This document shows, in pieces, positions 35,048-43,689 of a DNA stretch of 56,580 nt. Source of the DNA: an uncultured Bacteroidales bacterium (lineage in GTDB: Bacteria > Bacteroidota > Bacteroidia > Bacteroidales > Bacteroidaceae); NCBI GenBank assembly GCA_902768125.1, contig CACXKA010000011.1, positions 1-56,580 on the forward strand, read 5' to 3'. Below the pieces are notes generated by a model. The model ran no database searches. It saw only the letters and a program-made list of their open reading frames with translations, and was not told the origin of the DNA. Each line of letters opens with the position of its first letter. Positions within the stretch are counted from its first letter, which is position 1. The position numbers were made by a program, and so were the translations under genes.

Positions 35048-36883
35048 ATGTATTTAGACGGCAATCTTTATATCGCGCATTGCGATGATGGTCCCATCAA
35101 TCTGGTGGGCAAAATGTGTAATCGTCATGGCCTGATTGCAGGAGCAACGGGTACAGGTAAGACCGTGTCCCTTCAGGTGTTGGCTGAGACCTTCTCTCAG
35201 GCTGGTGTTCCTTGCTTCATGGCAGACATGAAGGGCGACCTCTCAGGCATCTCACAGGCTGGTAAGCTCTCCTCGTTTATCGAGAAGCGCAAGGACGAGT
35301 TTGGCGTGCCCAATCCCGACTTCCAGCCTTGCCCCGTGCGTTTCTACGACGTGTTTGGCGAACAGGGCTATCCCATGCGCACCACCGTGTCGGCGATGGG
35401 TCCTCAGTTGCTCAGTCGTCTGATGGGATTGAGCGATGTGCAGAGCGGCGTGCTCAACATCGTCTTCCGCATTGCCGACGACAAAGAGTTGTTGCTCATC
35501 GACCTCAAGGACCTGCGTCTCATGCTCGATTTCGTGGGACAAAACACCAGTCTCTTCACCACCGTCTATGGCAACATCTCCCCAGCCAGCATCGGAGCCA
35601 TCCAGCGTGCCGTGTTGGAGATTGAGAGCGAGGGAGGTGACAAGTTCTTCGGTGAGCCCGCCTTCAATGTGGAAGACCTCATCGATATGGAAGACGGCAA
35701 AGGCGTGATGAGCGTGTTGGCAGCCGACAAGCTCATGCTCAATCCGAAACTCTATTCCACGTTCCTGCTCTGGCTGATGACAGAACTCTATGCCACCCTG
35801 CCCGAAGTGGGCGATATGGAACTGCCCAAGCTGGTGTTCTTCTTCGACGAGGCTCACATGCTCTTCGACGGCACCTCCAAGGCAATGGTGGACAAGTTGG
35901 AGCAGGTCATCCGTCTCATCCGTTCCAAGGGCGTGGGCATATACTTCATCTCACAGTCGCCTTCCGACATTCCAGACACCATCCTCGGACAGCTCGGCAA
36001 CCGCATCCAGCATGCCCTCCGTGCCTATACGCCCAAAGACCAGAAGGCAGTGCGCGTAGCCGCTCAATCTTTCCGTGCCAACCCTGCTTTCAGCACCGAA
36101 AATGCCATCATGGAACTCGGCACAGGCGAGGCACTCGTGTCTGTGCTTGACGAGAAAGGAGCGCCCACCATCGTGCAGCGTGCCAAGATACTCTTCCCGC
36201 TCAGCCAGATTGGTGCCATCACCGAGGGGCAGCGTCTTGACATCCAGAACGCCGCTCCTGAACACATCAAAGACTATGCCGACTACTTCGATCGCGAAAG
36301 CGCCTACGAAGTGCTCATTGCCCAGAAGGAGCAGGAAGATGCAGAGGCAGCCGCCATGTTGCGTCGTCAGGAAGAGGAGAAGCAGCAGAAGTTGGCAGAG
36401 CAGGAAGAGGAGCGTCGGCGCAAGGAAGAGGAACGCCAGTTGCGCGAGATAGAGAAAGAGGAGGAGAAGAAGAAACGCGCCGCAGCGATTGAAGAAGAAC
36501 GCCAGCGCCGAGAAGAAGAGAAGCGTCTGCGCGATGCGGAGCGAGAGGCAGAGCGTCAGCGTCGTGAAGCAGAACGTGAGGCTGAACGCCAGCGCAAGGA
36601 AGAGGAGCGCAAGGCAAAGGAGAAATCCAAATCCTCCAGCATGTGGAAGCGCACCATCTTCGGCACCCTCATCGGAGCCGTGCTCGGCAGTGTGGGGCAT
36701 CAGGTCGGCACCTCCGTCGGCAAGAAGATCACGGGCAACAGCTCTTCCTCCACCAAGAAAAAGACCTCATCCTCCAAGAAGTCATCCTCTTCAGGTTCCA
36801 TCTGGGGCAGTGCCGCCAAGACTGCCGCCAACACCGCCACCCGCAAGGTGACCGAAGAAATGCTGAAGAGTATCTTCAAATAA
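35048..36883 (+). CDS. HerA-type ATPase (DUF853/YjgR family) with coiled-coil tail
   Basis: The 611-residue protein starts with MYLDGNLYIAHCDDG and a Walker A loop GATGTGKT at 32-39; Walker B is LVFFFDEAHML near 265, followed by FISQSPSDIPD. These match the DUF853 family of HerA/FtsK-like ATPases. Residues about 425-525 are a long Glu/Arg/Lys coiled coil. Near 534-560 a glycine-zipper stretch (GTLIGAVLGSVG) and then a Ser/Lys-rich region follow, suggesting membrane or DNA contact. The open frame upstream overlaps dsbD and is not coding. Its role in the cell is unknown. Confidence 0.85.
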   Translation: MYLDGNLYIAHCDDGPINLVGKMCNRHGLIAGATGTGKTVSLQVLAETFSQAGVPCFMADMKGDLSGISQAGKLSSFIEKRKDEFGVPNPDFQPCPVRFYDVFGEQGYPMRTTVSAMGPQLLSRLMGLSDVQSGVLNIVFRIADDKELLLIDLKDLRLMLDFVGQNTSLFTTVYGNISPASIGAIQRAVLEIESEGGDKFFGEPAFNVEDLIDMEDGKGVMSVLAADKLMLNPKLYSTFLLWLMTELYATLPEVGDMELPKLVFFFDEAHMLFDGTSKAMVDKLEQVIRLIRSKGVGIYFISQSPSDIPDTILGQLGNRIQHALRAYTPKDQKAVRVAAQSFRANPAFSTENAIMELGTGEALVSVLDEKGAPTIVQRAKILFPLSQIGAITEGQRLDIQNAAPEHIKDYADYFDRESAYEVLIAQKEQEDAEAAAMLRRQEEEKQQKLAEQEEERRRKEEERQLREIEKEEEKKKRAAAIEEERQRREEEKRLRDAEREAERQRREAEREAERQRKEEERKAKEKSKSSSMWKRTIFGTLIGAVLGSVGHQVGTSVGKKITGNSSSSTKKKTSSSKKSSSSGSIWGSAAKTAANTATRKVTEEMLKSIFK

Positions 36884-36898
36884 ACCATGTGATATAGG

Positions 36899-36939
36899 AC
36901 AGAGGCTCTCACCCCCTGCATTGGGGTGAGAGCCTCTGT
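36899..36939. terminator. Strong bidirectional terminator
   Basis: A perfect 17-base stem ACAGAGGCTCTCACCCC / GGGGTGAGAGCCTCTGT with a 7-base loop lies between the convergent ATPase and DUF4332 genes. Confidence 0.88.
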
Positions 36940-36966
36940 CTTAAAGGTTCACTGTTTGTTTTGAGG

Positions 36967-37374
36967 TTAGTAGCTGAGCACTGGCTCGAGTTCCTTTGCC
37001 TGAGCAATCATCTTCTCCAGTTCGGAAACGCTGGGGACGCGGTTGCAGAGGTTCTTCTCGTCGTTCACCTCGACAAGCTTGGGCTGGAGGTTGGCTGCCA
37101 CACGGTGACGGAATTCCTTCACGGTGTCAACGCCTGCTGCCTCGAGCAGTTCGGCGAACTGGCTGGCGATGCCGTTGATGCGGAAGAGGTCAGCGTGGTT
37201 TGCCCACTTGAGGATGAGCTTGGGGCTGATGTCTGTCTCTTCAGCCAATGCCTTGCGACCTGCTGGAGTTGCACACTTTTCCAGATACTCTTCGGTGGTT
37301 TTGATGCCGACTGCTTGCAGTTTCTCAGCATACACGGGACCGATACCCTCTACGTCAATGATTTTGTAGGCCAT
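36967..37374 (-). CDS. DUF4332 helix-hairpin-helix protein
   Basis: This 135-residue protein begins MAYKIIDVEGIGPVYAEKL, a helix-hairpin-helix motif, and repeats it as ADLFRINGIASQFAELLEAAG near residue 60. This fits DUF4332, a family with tandem HhH units related to DNA-binding modules. The exact role is unknown. It is a single gene that faces the ATPase gene across a terminator. Confidence 0.82.
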   Translation of the reverse strand: MAYKIIDVEGIGPVYAEKLQAVGIKTTEEYLEKCATPAGRKALAEETDISPKLILKWANHADLFRINGIASQFAELLEAAGVDTVKEFRHRVAANLQPKLVEVNDEKNLCNRVPSVSELEKMIAQAKELEPVLSY

Positions 37375-37436
37375 AGTAGTAAAAGTTTTGAATGTTGATA
37401 ATAAATGGATTGTTGTTGCTCAATCGCTTCTGGTGG

Positions 37437-37444
37437 CAAAGGTA
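37437..37444 (-). promoter_or_regulatory. Promoter -7 box of the DUF4332 gene
   Basis: TACCTTTG on the minus strand matches TAnnTTTG, 62 bases before the gene. No clear -33 element is seen. Confidence 0.5.
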
Positions 37445-37451
37445 CAAAAAA

Positions 37452-37482
37452 GTTTAGAGTTTAGCGGTTAGCGGTTAGAGTT
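37452..37482. repeat. Heptamer repeat in the DUF4332-manA gap
   Basis: Four units TTTAGAG, TTTAGCGG, TTAGCGG and TTAGAGT lie just upstream of the DUF4332 -7 box on the minus strand, where its -33 element would be. Confidence 0.6.
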
Positions 37483-37515
37483 TTTTTCATTGTGAACGTA
37501 TTTTTATCCATAAAT

Positions 37516-37546
37516 TTTGTTTTGTGCTCACTTAATTGTAACTTTG
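37516..37546 (+). promoter_or_regulatory. Promoter of manA
   Basis: TTTG (37516-37519), 19 bases, TAACTTTG (37539-37546). The start of transcription near 37552 excludes the upstream in-frame ATG at 37517 and supports the ATG at 37571. Confidence 0.75.
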
Positions 37547-37570
37547 TGCCCGCTTAAGTTTTTCATTGAT

Positions 37571-38614
37571 ATGGAGAAGTTGTATCCGTTCTTGTTTGAA
37601 CCGAATCTGCATGAGATTGTGTGGGGAGGCAGGCGTCTGCGTCCCTACAAGGGCTTGGAGGCGTCGGATGAGCCGATAGGGGAGAGTTGGGAGGTGAGTG
37701 CCGTGCCGTCGAGCACGAGCATCATCAGCAACGGAGCCTATGCGGGACAAGACCTGAACAGCGTCATCAGCCTGTCGCCTGCCCGTATCCTGGGCGGAAA
37801 GGTGGCAAGGAAGTATGGCGGCAAGTTGCCCTTGCTGGTGAAGTTCATCGACGCGGAGAAGGACTTGAGCATTCAGGTGCACCCGAACGATGCGATGGCG
37901 CAACGGGAGCATGGGAAGTTTGGCAAGAGCGAAATCTGGTACATCATCGATGCGAAGCCTGGAAGCCACCTCTATGCGGGATTCAAGGACGAGATCACGC
38001 CTGAGGACTATAAGCGGAGGGTGGAGGACGGCACGATCGTGGAGGTGCTGGCAAGGCACGAGGTGAAGGCTGGGGATGTGTTCTACCTGCCTGCCGGACG
38101 AGTGCATGCCATCTGTGGCGGCATCCTGCTGGCGGAGGTGCAGCAGTCGTCGGATGTGACCTACCGCATCTTCGACTACAACCGTCTGGGGATGGACGGC
38201 AAACCCCGAGAACTGCACACGGAACTGGCGTCGCAGGCGTTGGACTTCAAGGTGGAGGAGGAGTACCGCACACAATACAATGATGCCGTCGGACGTGCCA
38301 ACCGCATCATCGACTCTCCCTATTTCAGTGTGAGGGTGACGGAGATGACGGGCACGTTCCACCGCAACCTCATCAAGTATGACAGTTTCATCATCAGCAT
38401 GTGCATCAAGGGCGATTGCCAAATCCGCATGCGCACCACGGGGGACGAAATCCTCCTTCGTGAGGGAAACAGCACCCTGATTCCTGCCTCCATCGCTGAC
38501 TATGACGTCATTCCGCTCCACGGAAAGACCCGTATTCTCGATGCCTATATCGACAATATGGATAAAAGTATAGGAAGCGTCATTTCGCGCTTCCTACACA
38601 TCACGGAGAAGTAA
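37571..38614 (+). CDS. manA: Mannose-6-phosphate isomerase, class I
   Basis: The 347-residue cupin enzyme interconverts mannose 6-phosphate and fructose 6-phosphate. Zinc ligands are in LSIQVHPNDA, GKSEIWYII and GRVHAICGG. The start MEKLYPFLFEPNLHEIVWGG is chosen because it lies after the promoter and fits the family. Its stop codon directly abuts the end of the convergent GH2 gene. Confidence 0.93.
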   Translation: MEKLYPFLFEPNLHEIVWGGRRLRPYKGLEASDEPIGESWEVSAVPSSTSIISNGAYAGQDLNSVISLSPARILGGKVARKYGGKLPLLVKFIDAEKDLSIQVHPNDAMAQREHGKFGKSEIWYIIDAKPGSHLYAGFKDEITPEDYKRRVEDGTIVEVLARHEVKAGDVFYLPAGRVHAICGGILLAEVQQSSDVTYRIFDYNRLGMDGKPRELHTELASQALDFKVEEEYRTQYNDAVGRANRIIDSPYFSVRVTEMTGTFHRNLIKYDSFIISMCIKGDCQIRMRTTGDEILLREGNSTLIPASIADYDVIPLHGKTRILDAYIDNMDKSIGSVISRFLHITEK

Positions 38615-40438
38615 TCACTTATTCTTGTACCATTCTTGCAACACGTAAAAGGCTTTCTTCTTCTCGCCCTTGTCGCTGAAGAGTCCTTTGCGGTTGTAGT
38701 ATTGCTGGATGTCGGGAAGCACGCGACGGGGTGAACGGAAGTCCTTGAGAATCCAAGGCGTGGTGCCTGCCAGTCCCTCAATCTTGTCAATCATGGCGAT
38801 GTTCTCGCGATAGAGGTTCTCTTGGAACTCCTCTGTCCAGCGCTGGTTCTGGGCTCCATGATAGCCCGCTTTGGCACCACCACCGAACTCGCTGATGATG
38901 ACGGGCTTGTTGTAAGGAATCTCCCACTTCATCTTGGGCGCATCGTTCACGTCGCGATACCAGCCGATGTACTGGTTGAAGCTCACCACATCCACATATT
39001 GATTCATGTTGTCGTTCAGACGGTTCACGTAGTTCGAAGCTCCCGTCACTTCCATCGCCATCGAGATGAGGCGGGTGTTGTCCTGCGTGCGGGCATACTG
39101 AGAAAGTCTGCTGAGGAAGGAATCGCGCTGAGGAGAGTGGGGCGTCTCGTTGGCGATGCTCCAGATGATGATGTTGGCGCGGTTCTGGTCGCGTGCAATC
39201 ATATCACGCAACTGTGCCTGTGCATTCTCGAAGGTCAGGGTGTTGGTCCAGGCGATGGTCCAATAGACGGGAATCTCCGACCAGACGAGGATGCCCATGC
39301 GCTCTGCCTCACGGATGGTGTATTCGTTGTGGGGATAGTGTGCCAGACGCACGAAGTTGCAGCCCAGTTCCTTTGCCCAAGAGAGGAGGGTGTGAGCGTC
39401 CTCAGTGGAGTTGGCACGACCGCCGCCGTTGGGCTTCTCCTCATGGATGGAGATGCCCTTGAGGAAGATAGGCTTGCCGTTGAGCAGAATCTCCTTGTCG
39501 CGGGTCTCGATGGTGCGGAAACCGATGTTGTCGGTGAGGGTCTCGCCGTTCAGGGTGAGTTCCACCCGATAGAGTTTGGGATTCTCAGGCGACCACAACT
39601 GGGGCTTTGCCATAAAGGGCAGCGCTGCCTTTCCCTCCGCATCCGTGGTGAGGGTGGCCTTGTATTTCAGTTCTGGAATGCTCAGCGTCACTTGCTGCCC
39701 AGCCTCTGCCTTGTTCAGCTTCACAGCAAACTGCAGGAGCTGTTGTGCGTTGAGCTTGTCGCCCTTCTTCTGGAAAGGCTTCTGGATTTGCAGGGAGTAG
39801 TTCTCGATGTAGAGTGGCGCCACATCCACCAGCAGCACGTCGCGGGTGATGCCGCCGTAGTTCCACCAGTCGAAGATCTGCGTGGGCACATCCTCTGCAT
39901 GGCGCTTGTTGTCCACCTTCACGATGACGGTGTTCTCGCCCTCCTTCAGCTGCTGGGTCACATCGAAGTTGAAAGCGGTGAAGCCACCGATGTGGTGTCC
40001 CACCTTCGTGCCGTTCACATAAACGTGACAGTCGTAGTTGACCGCACCAAAGTAGAGCAGGGTGTTGCGTCCCTGAGTGGGATGCCAGTCAAAGCTCTTC
40101 TTGAACCACACCGTTCCCTCGTAGAAGAACAGGCGTTCGTCCCTCGTGTTCCAATCGGATGGAATGGGCATGGTGGGAGAGGTGTCGAAGTCATACTCGA
40201 TGAGGTCTTCTGGACGCTGTGGCTTCGCATTGCGGAAGAATCCCCAAGAGGTCGGGTTCATGCGATAGTCATAATAGCCCTCTTCCTGCACATCCACGAT
40301 GTAGTTCCAGTCGCCGTTCAGCGAGGTGATTTTGCGTTCCAATACGTTGCCCACCAAGGGAATCGTTTCAGCCATGATGGAGGTGGGGAGCAATGTCCCC
40401 AAGACGAGTGTCAAAACAAGATGCAATGTTCTTTTCAT
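38615..40438 (-). CDS. GH2 beta-glucuronidase-like glycoside hydrolase
   Basis: This 607-residue secreted enzyme has a signal peptide (MKRTLHLVLTLVLG..SIMA), a jelly-roll sugar-binding domain, an immunoglobulin-like domain and a barrel with acid/base Glu431 (SIANE) and nucleophile Glu517 (IISEFG). The N-x-K motif that contacts the glucuronate carboxylate is present as N582-R-K584 (YYNRKG), which supports beta-glucuronidase over beta-galactosidase. The substrate may be plant glucuronoxylan or host glucuronides. It faces manA with no space between the stops. Confidence 0.87.
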   Translation of the reverse strand: MKRTLHLVLTLVLGTLLPTSIMAETIPLVGNVLERKITSLNGDWNYIVDVQEEGYYDYRMNPTSWGFFRNAKPQRPEDLIEYDFDTSPTMPIPSDWNTRDERLFFYEGTVWFKKSFDWHPTQGRNTLLYFGAVNYDCHVYVNGTKVGHHIGGFTAFNFDVTQQLKEGENTVIVKVDNKRHAEDVPTQIFDWWNYGGITRDVLLVDVAPLYIENYSLQIQKPFQKKGDKLNAQQLLQFAVKLNKAEAGQQVTLSIPELKYKATLTTDAEGKAALPFMAKPQLWSPENPKLYRVELTLNGETLTDNIGFRTIETRDKEILLNGKPIFLKGISIHEEKPNGGGRANSTEDAHTLLSWAKELGCNFVRLAHYPHNEYTIREAERMGILVWSEIPVYWTIAWTNTLTFENAQAQLRDMIARDQNRANIIIWSIANETPHSPQRDSFLSRLSQYARTQDNTRLISMAMEVTGASNYVNRLNDNMNQYVDVVSFNQYIGWYRDVNDAPKMKWEIPYNKPVIISEFGGGAKAGYHGAQNQRWTEEFQENLYRENIAMIDKIEGLAGTTPWILKDFRSPRRVLPDIQQYYNRKGLFSDKGEKKKAFYVLQEWYKNK

Positions 40439-40474
40439 GTTAGCAACTGATTAAATAGGTTTTGAATTTCGGGA

Positions 40475-40482
40475 CAAAGGTA
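40475..40482 (-). promoter_or_regulatory. Promoter -7 box of the GH2 gene
   Basis: TACCTTTG on the minus strand, 36 bases before the GH2 start, matches TAnnTTTG. The -33 element is not clear. Confidence 0.5.
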
Positions 40483-40522
40483 CGAAAAAGTTGGGAGTTG
40501 GGCGTCAGAAGAGGGAAAATAT

Positions 40523-40555
40523 TTTGTTGTGTTTAAAAACTTTTGCCTATCTTTG
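40523..40555 (+). promoter_or_regulatory. Promoter of the outer-membrane receptor gene
   Basis: TTTG (40523-40526), 21 bases, TATCTTTG (40548-40555). The resulting leader is about 180 bases long. Confidence 0.7.
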
Positions 40556-40577
40556 TACATAAAATTATCTCTAACTC

Positions 40578-40640
40578 CTAAAAGAGACGCCATAAAACCA
40601 TGTATTTGTGCTTATCCGGATGAAAAAATGCGTCTTTTAG
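40578..40640 (+). other. Leader inverted repeat
   Basis: CTAAAAGAGACGC (40578-40590) can pair with GCGTCTTTTAG (40630-40640) with a two-base bulge, enclosing about 39 bases. It sits in the 5' leader of the receptor gene and has no terminator tail. Confidence 0.4.
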
Positions 40641-40741
40641 TTAAAAAAATCATAATAGATTCATGCTTCTTTTTGACATTTATGTCAGAGAGAGGTCTAT
40701 GAATGGAGAGAGAAATCATAACACACACAACACAACACTTT

Positions 40742-43639
40742 ATGAGGAAGATATTATTGTTATTTGTGCTCCTTTGTGTAACCGCGTTGTGCGCTTTTGC
40801 GCAGGAAGCACGGCGTTTTACAATTAATGGTAATTTGACGGATATCGATTCGAAAGAACCGATGGAACATGTGTCTGTGCAGTTGTTTACTGTGGCAGAT
40901 AGTGTGTTCGTGGGAGGAACTGTCTCCAACGAGCGAGGAAACTTTTCAGTGGATGTACCCACGGTGGGCACGTTCCGACTGAGGATTTCGTTTGTGGGTT
41001 ATCAGACGATAGAACGGGAAGTGACGCTCCGTCGGGAACAGAATTTGGATTTGGGCAATATCCGTATGGCGACAGACGACCGGATGCTGAAAGAGGCAGT
41101 GGTGTCGGCGAATGTGGCACAAGTGGTGGTGAAGAAGGACACCTTGCTCTACAACCCCGAGGCATTCCGCACCCCTGAAGGTTCGGCGGTGGAGGAACTC
41201 ATCAAGCGACTGCCTGGTGCCGATATCGACGAGGATGGTAACATCACCATCAATGGTAAGGTGGTGCAAAAAATATTGGTGGACGGCAAGGAGTTTTTGC
41301 TGGGTGATATCGAGACCGCTTTGAAGAACCTCCCTGTGAGTATCATCCAGAACGTGAAATACTATGACCAGCAGAGTGACCAGTCACGCATCACAGGCAT
41401 TGATGACGGAGAGAAGGAAACCGTGTTGGATTTCACCATCAAGAAGGGAATGAATCGTGGCTACATGACCAATCTCGATATTGCAGGAGGTACGGAAGAG
41501 CGTTATGCGATGCGTGGATCGGGCAGTAGTTTCACGGACAAGACACGCATCATGATTATGGGCAATGCCAACAACAAGGAGGAGAATGCAGGTTGGTGGA
41601 ACCGTCGAGGATTGAACACCAACAAGATGTTGAGCGGTAACCTGAACTATGATGATGATGAAAAGTTGAAGGTGGACCTCAGTGTGCGTTGGAACCATCG
41701 AAATGGTGACAACCGTAACGAGAATGCCCGTGAGAACTTCTATAGCCAGGACTACCGTACTTTCTCCAACAGCACTTCCGTGAACTTGACGCGTAGCAAT
41801 AATTGGAATGGGAACCTGCGTGTGGAGTGGAAGCCTGACACCTTGAGCAACATCATGTTGCGTGCCAATGGTTCGACGGGTACCAACGATGGAACGACGA
41901 CTTCCCTTTCTGCCACCTACAGCGATGACCCTTATCTTTATACGACGAATCCGCTGACCGACGAAGCCATCGACCTCATGACTCAGCAGAAACTGGCGGT
42001 GAACAGAAACGATCAGGCAAGCCTCAGTTATGGGCGCAACCGAAACATCTGGGGAATGTTGCAGTTCTATCGTCGTTTGAATCCGAAAGGAAGAAACGTC
42101 ATGCTCCGTGTGGAGGGTAGTGCAGGGGACAATCGCCAGAAGAATGCTTCGAACAACGAGGTGCACTTGTTCCTGAAACAGAATCAGGCAGGACAGGACT
42201 CCACTTATTTCACCGCTCGCTACAACGAAACGCCCAGCGACAACAAGGGCTATGTGTTGAGGACCAACTATACGGAACCGCTCTGGAAGGGTGCCCATTT
42301 GACGGTAAGTTATGAACTTCGTTACAACCAGAACAAGAGTGATCGTCAGACATTCGATTTCAGTCATGAGGCTACGGATGTCTTTGCCGGCATCGTGCCA
42401 GCCTATCGGGATTGGGGCAGTTGGCTCGGACCTAACTCGGCGTTTGCCGCTTTGGATGCTCCGCTGGAGGATTTTCTGGATAAGAACCTGAGCCGCTATT
42501 CTGAGTACAAGAACTACACTCACAATATCCGCTTGACCTTGCGCCACCGTGAGGAGAAATACGACTACAACGTGGGTGTGCTCCTGCAACCTCAGCGTTC
42601 CAACTTCATTCAGGACTATCGTGGCAAGTATGTGGACACTGTCCGCACGGTGACGAATTTCACGCCAACCTTCAACTTCCGTTACAAGTTCAGCGACCAG
42701 AGCAGTTTCCGCATTCAATATCGTGGTGACACGCGACAGCCCGACATCACGCAGTTGCTCGACATCACCGACGACTCCAATCCGCTCTACATCACGCAGG
42801 GAAACCCGGGATTGAAGCCTCAGTTCACCAACACGCTCAATCTTTATTACAACAATTACATCTCCAAGTGGAAACGCTCCATCGTGGTCTATGCCAACTA
42901 TCGCCACATCCGCAACAGCATCTCCAACTTGGTGCGCTACAATGCCGAGACGGGTGGAAGCACTTCACGTCCTGAGAACATCAACGGAAACTGGAACGCG
43001 GATGGTGGTTTCACGTTCAATACAGCGATTGACACATTAGGGCGTTGGAATATCGGAACGGACACCCGTGCGCGCTATAATAACTATGTGAGCTATGTGG
43101 CGCAGCAGAAGGCGGATGCCCAGAAGAACACCACCCGTTCCATCAACCTGAACGAACGACTCAATGCCAGCTTCCGCAATTCTTGGCTCGAAGTGACACT
43201 CGACGGAAACGTGACTTATCAGCATACTCGCAACGAATTGCAGCCGAATGCGAATCTGGATACGTGGCAGTTCAGTTATGGTGGTCAGATGCTTGTCCGA
43301 CTGCCTGCAGACTTCGAAATCAGCACGAACCTGCGTCAACACAGCCGAAGGGGGTACAACGACCCATCGATGAACACCAACGAACTCATCTGGAATGGAC
43401 AGATTTCCAAGACATTCCTCAGAAGCAAGACGCTCGTGGTGGCACTCAACTTCTACGACCTCTTGCGAGAGCAGAGTAACTATGACCGATGGGTGAATGC
43501 CACCAGCCGAAGTGATACACGCTACAACAGCATCAACTCCTACGCTATGCTGCACGTTCGCTACCGACTCAACGTGTTTGGCGGAAAGGCTGATACGGAA
43601 GGAAAGTATGACAAGAAGTGGGGTAACAAAGACAGGTAA
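40742..43639 (+). CDS. Outer-membrane beta-barrel protein with carboxypeptidase-regulatory-like N-terminus
   Basis: The 965-residue product starts at MRKILLLFVLLCVTALCAFAQ, a clear signal peptide; the in-frame ATG at 40703 would put 13 extra residues before it. Residues about 25-105 form a beta-sandwich domain (GNLTDIDSKEPMEHVSVQLF), about 130-220 a plug-like domain (LIKRLPGADIDEDGNITING), and the rest a large beta-barrel of the PF14905 type. It resembles TonB-dependent receptors but not SusC, and no SusD gene is adjacent. It may import a ligand or export a product; the ligand is unknown. Confidence 0.83.
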   Translation: MRKILLLFVLLCVTALCAFAQEARRFTINGNLTDIDSKEPMEHVSVQLFTVADSVFVGGTVSNERGNFSVDVPTVGTFRLRISFVGYQTIEREVTLRREQNLDLGNIRMATDDRMLKEAVVSANVAQVVVKKDTLLYNPEAFRTPEGSAVEELIKRLPGADIDEDGNITINGKVVQKILVDGKEFLLGDIETALKNLPVSIIQNVKYYDQQSDQSRITGIDDGEKETVLDFTIKKGMNRGYMTNLDIAGGTEERYAMRGSGSSFTDKTRIMIMGNANNKEENAGWWNRRGLNTNKMLSGNLNYDDDEKLKVDLSVRWNHRNGDNRNENARENFYSQDYRTFSNSTSVNLTRSNNWNGNLRVEWKPDTLSNIMLRANGSTGTNDGTTTSLSATYSDDPYLYTTNPLTDEAIDLMTQQKLAVNRNDQASLSYGRNRNIWGMLQFYRRLNPKGRNVMLRVEGSAGDNRQKNASNNEVHLFLKQNQAGQDSTYFTARYNETPSDNKGYVLRTNYTEPLWKGAHLTVSYELRYNQNKSDRQTFDFSHEATDVFAGIVPAYRDWGSWLGPNSAFAALDAPLEDFLDKNLSRYSEYKNYTHNIRLTLRHREEKYDYNVGVLLQPQRSNFIQDYRGKYVDTVRTVTNFTPTFNFRYKFSDQSSFRIQYRGDTRQPDITQLLDITDDSNPLYITQGNPGLKPQFTNTLNLYYNNYISKWKRSIVVYANYRHIRNSISNLVRYNAETGGSTSRPENINGNWNADGGFTFNTAIDTLGRWNIGTDTRARYNNYVSYVAQQKADAQKNTTRSINLNERLNASFRNSWLEVTLDGNVTYQHTRNELQPNANLDTWQFSYGGQMLVRLPADFEISTNLRQHSRRGYNDPSMNTNELIWNGQISKTFLRSKTLVVALNFYDLLREQSNYDRWVNATSRSDTRYNSINSYAMLHVRYRLNVFGGKADTEGKYDKKWGNKDR

Positions 43640-43689
43640 TTGCTAACCCATCAAACAGAGACTTACTAACCAATCAATATGATAGAGAT

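Noticed and set aside
38822-40450. A 542-codon plus-strand open frame opposite the GH2 gene
   Set aside because: The minus strand carries the full GH2 protein with signal peptide and catalytic Glu residues; the plus frame is Val/Leu/His-rich shadow sequence.
41384-42907. A 507-codon minus-strand open frame opposite the outer-membrane receptor
   Set aside because: It has no motif or start context and mirrors the codon pattern of the sense gene.
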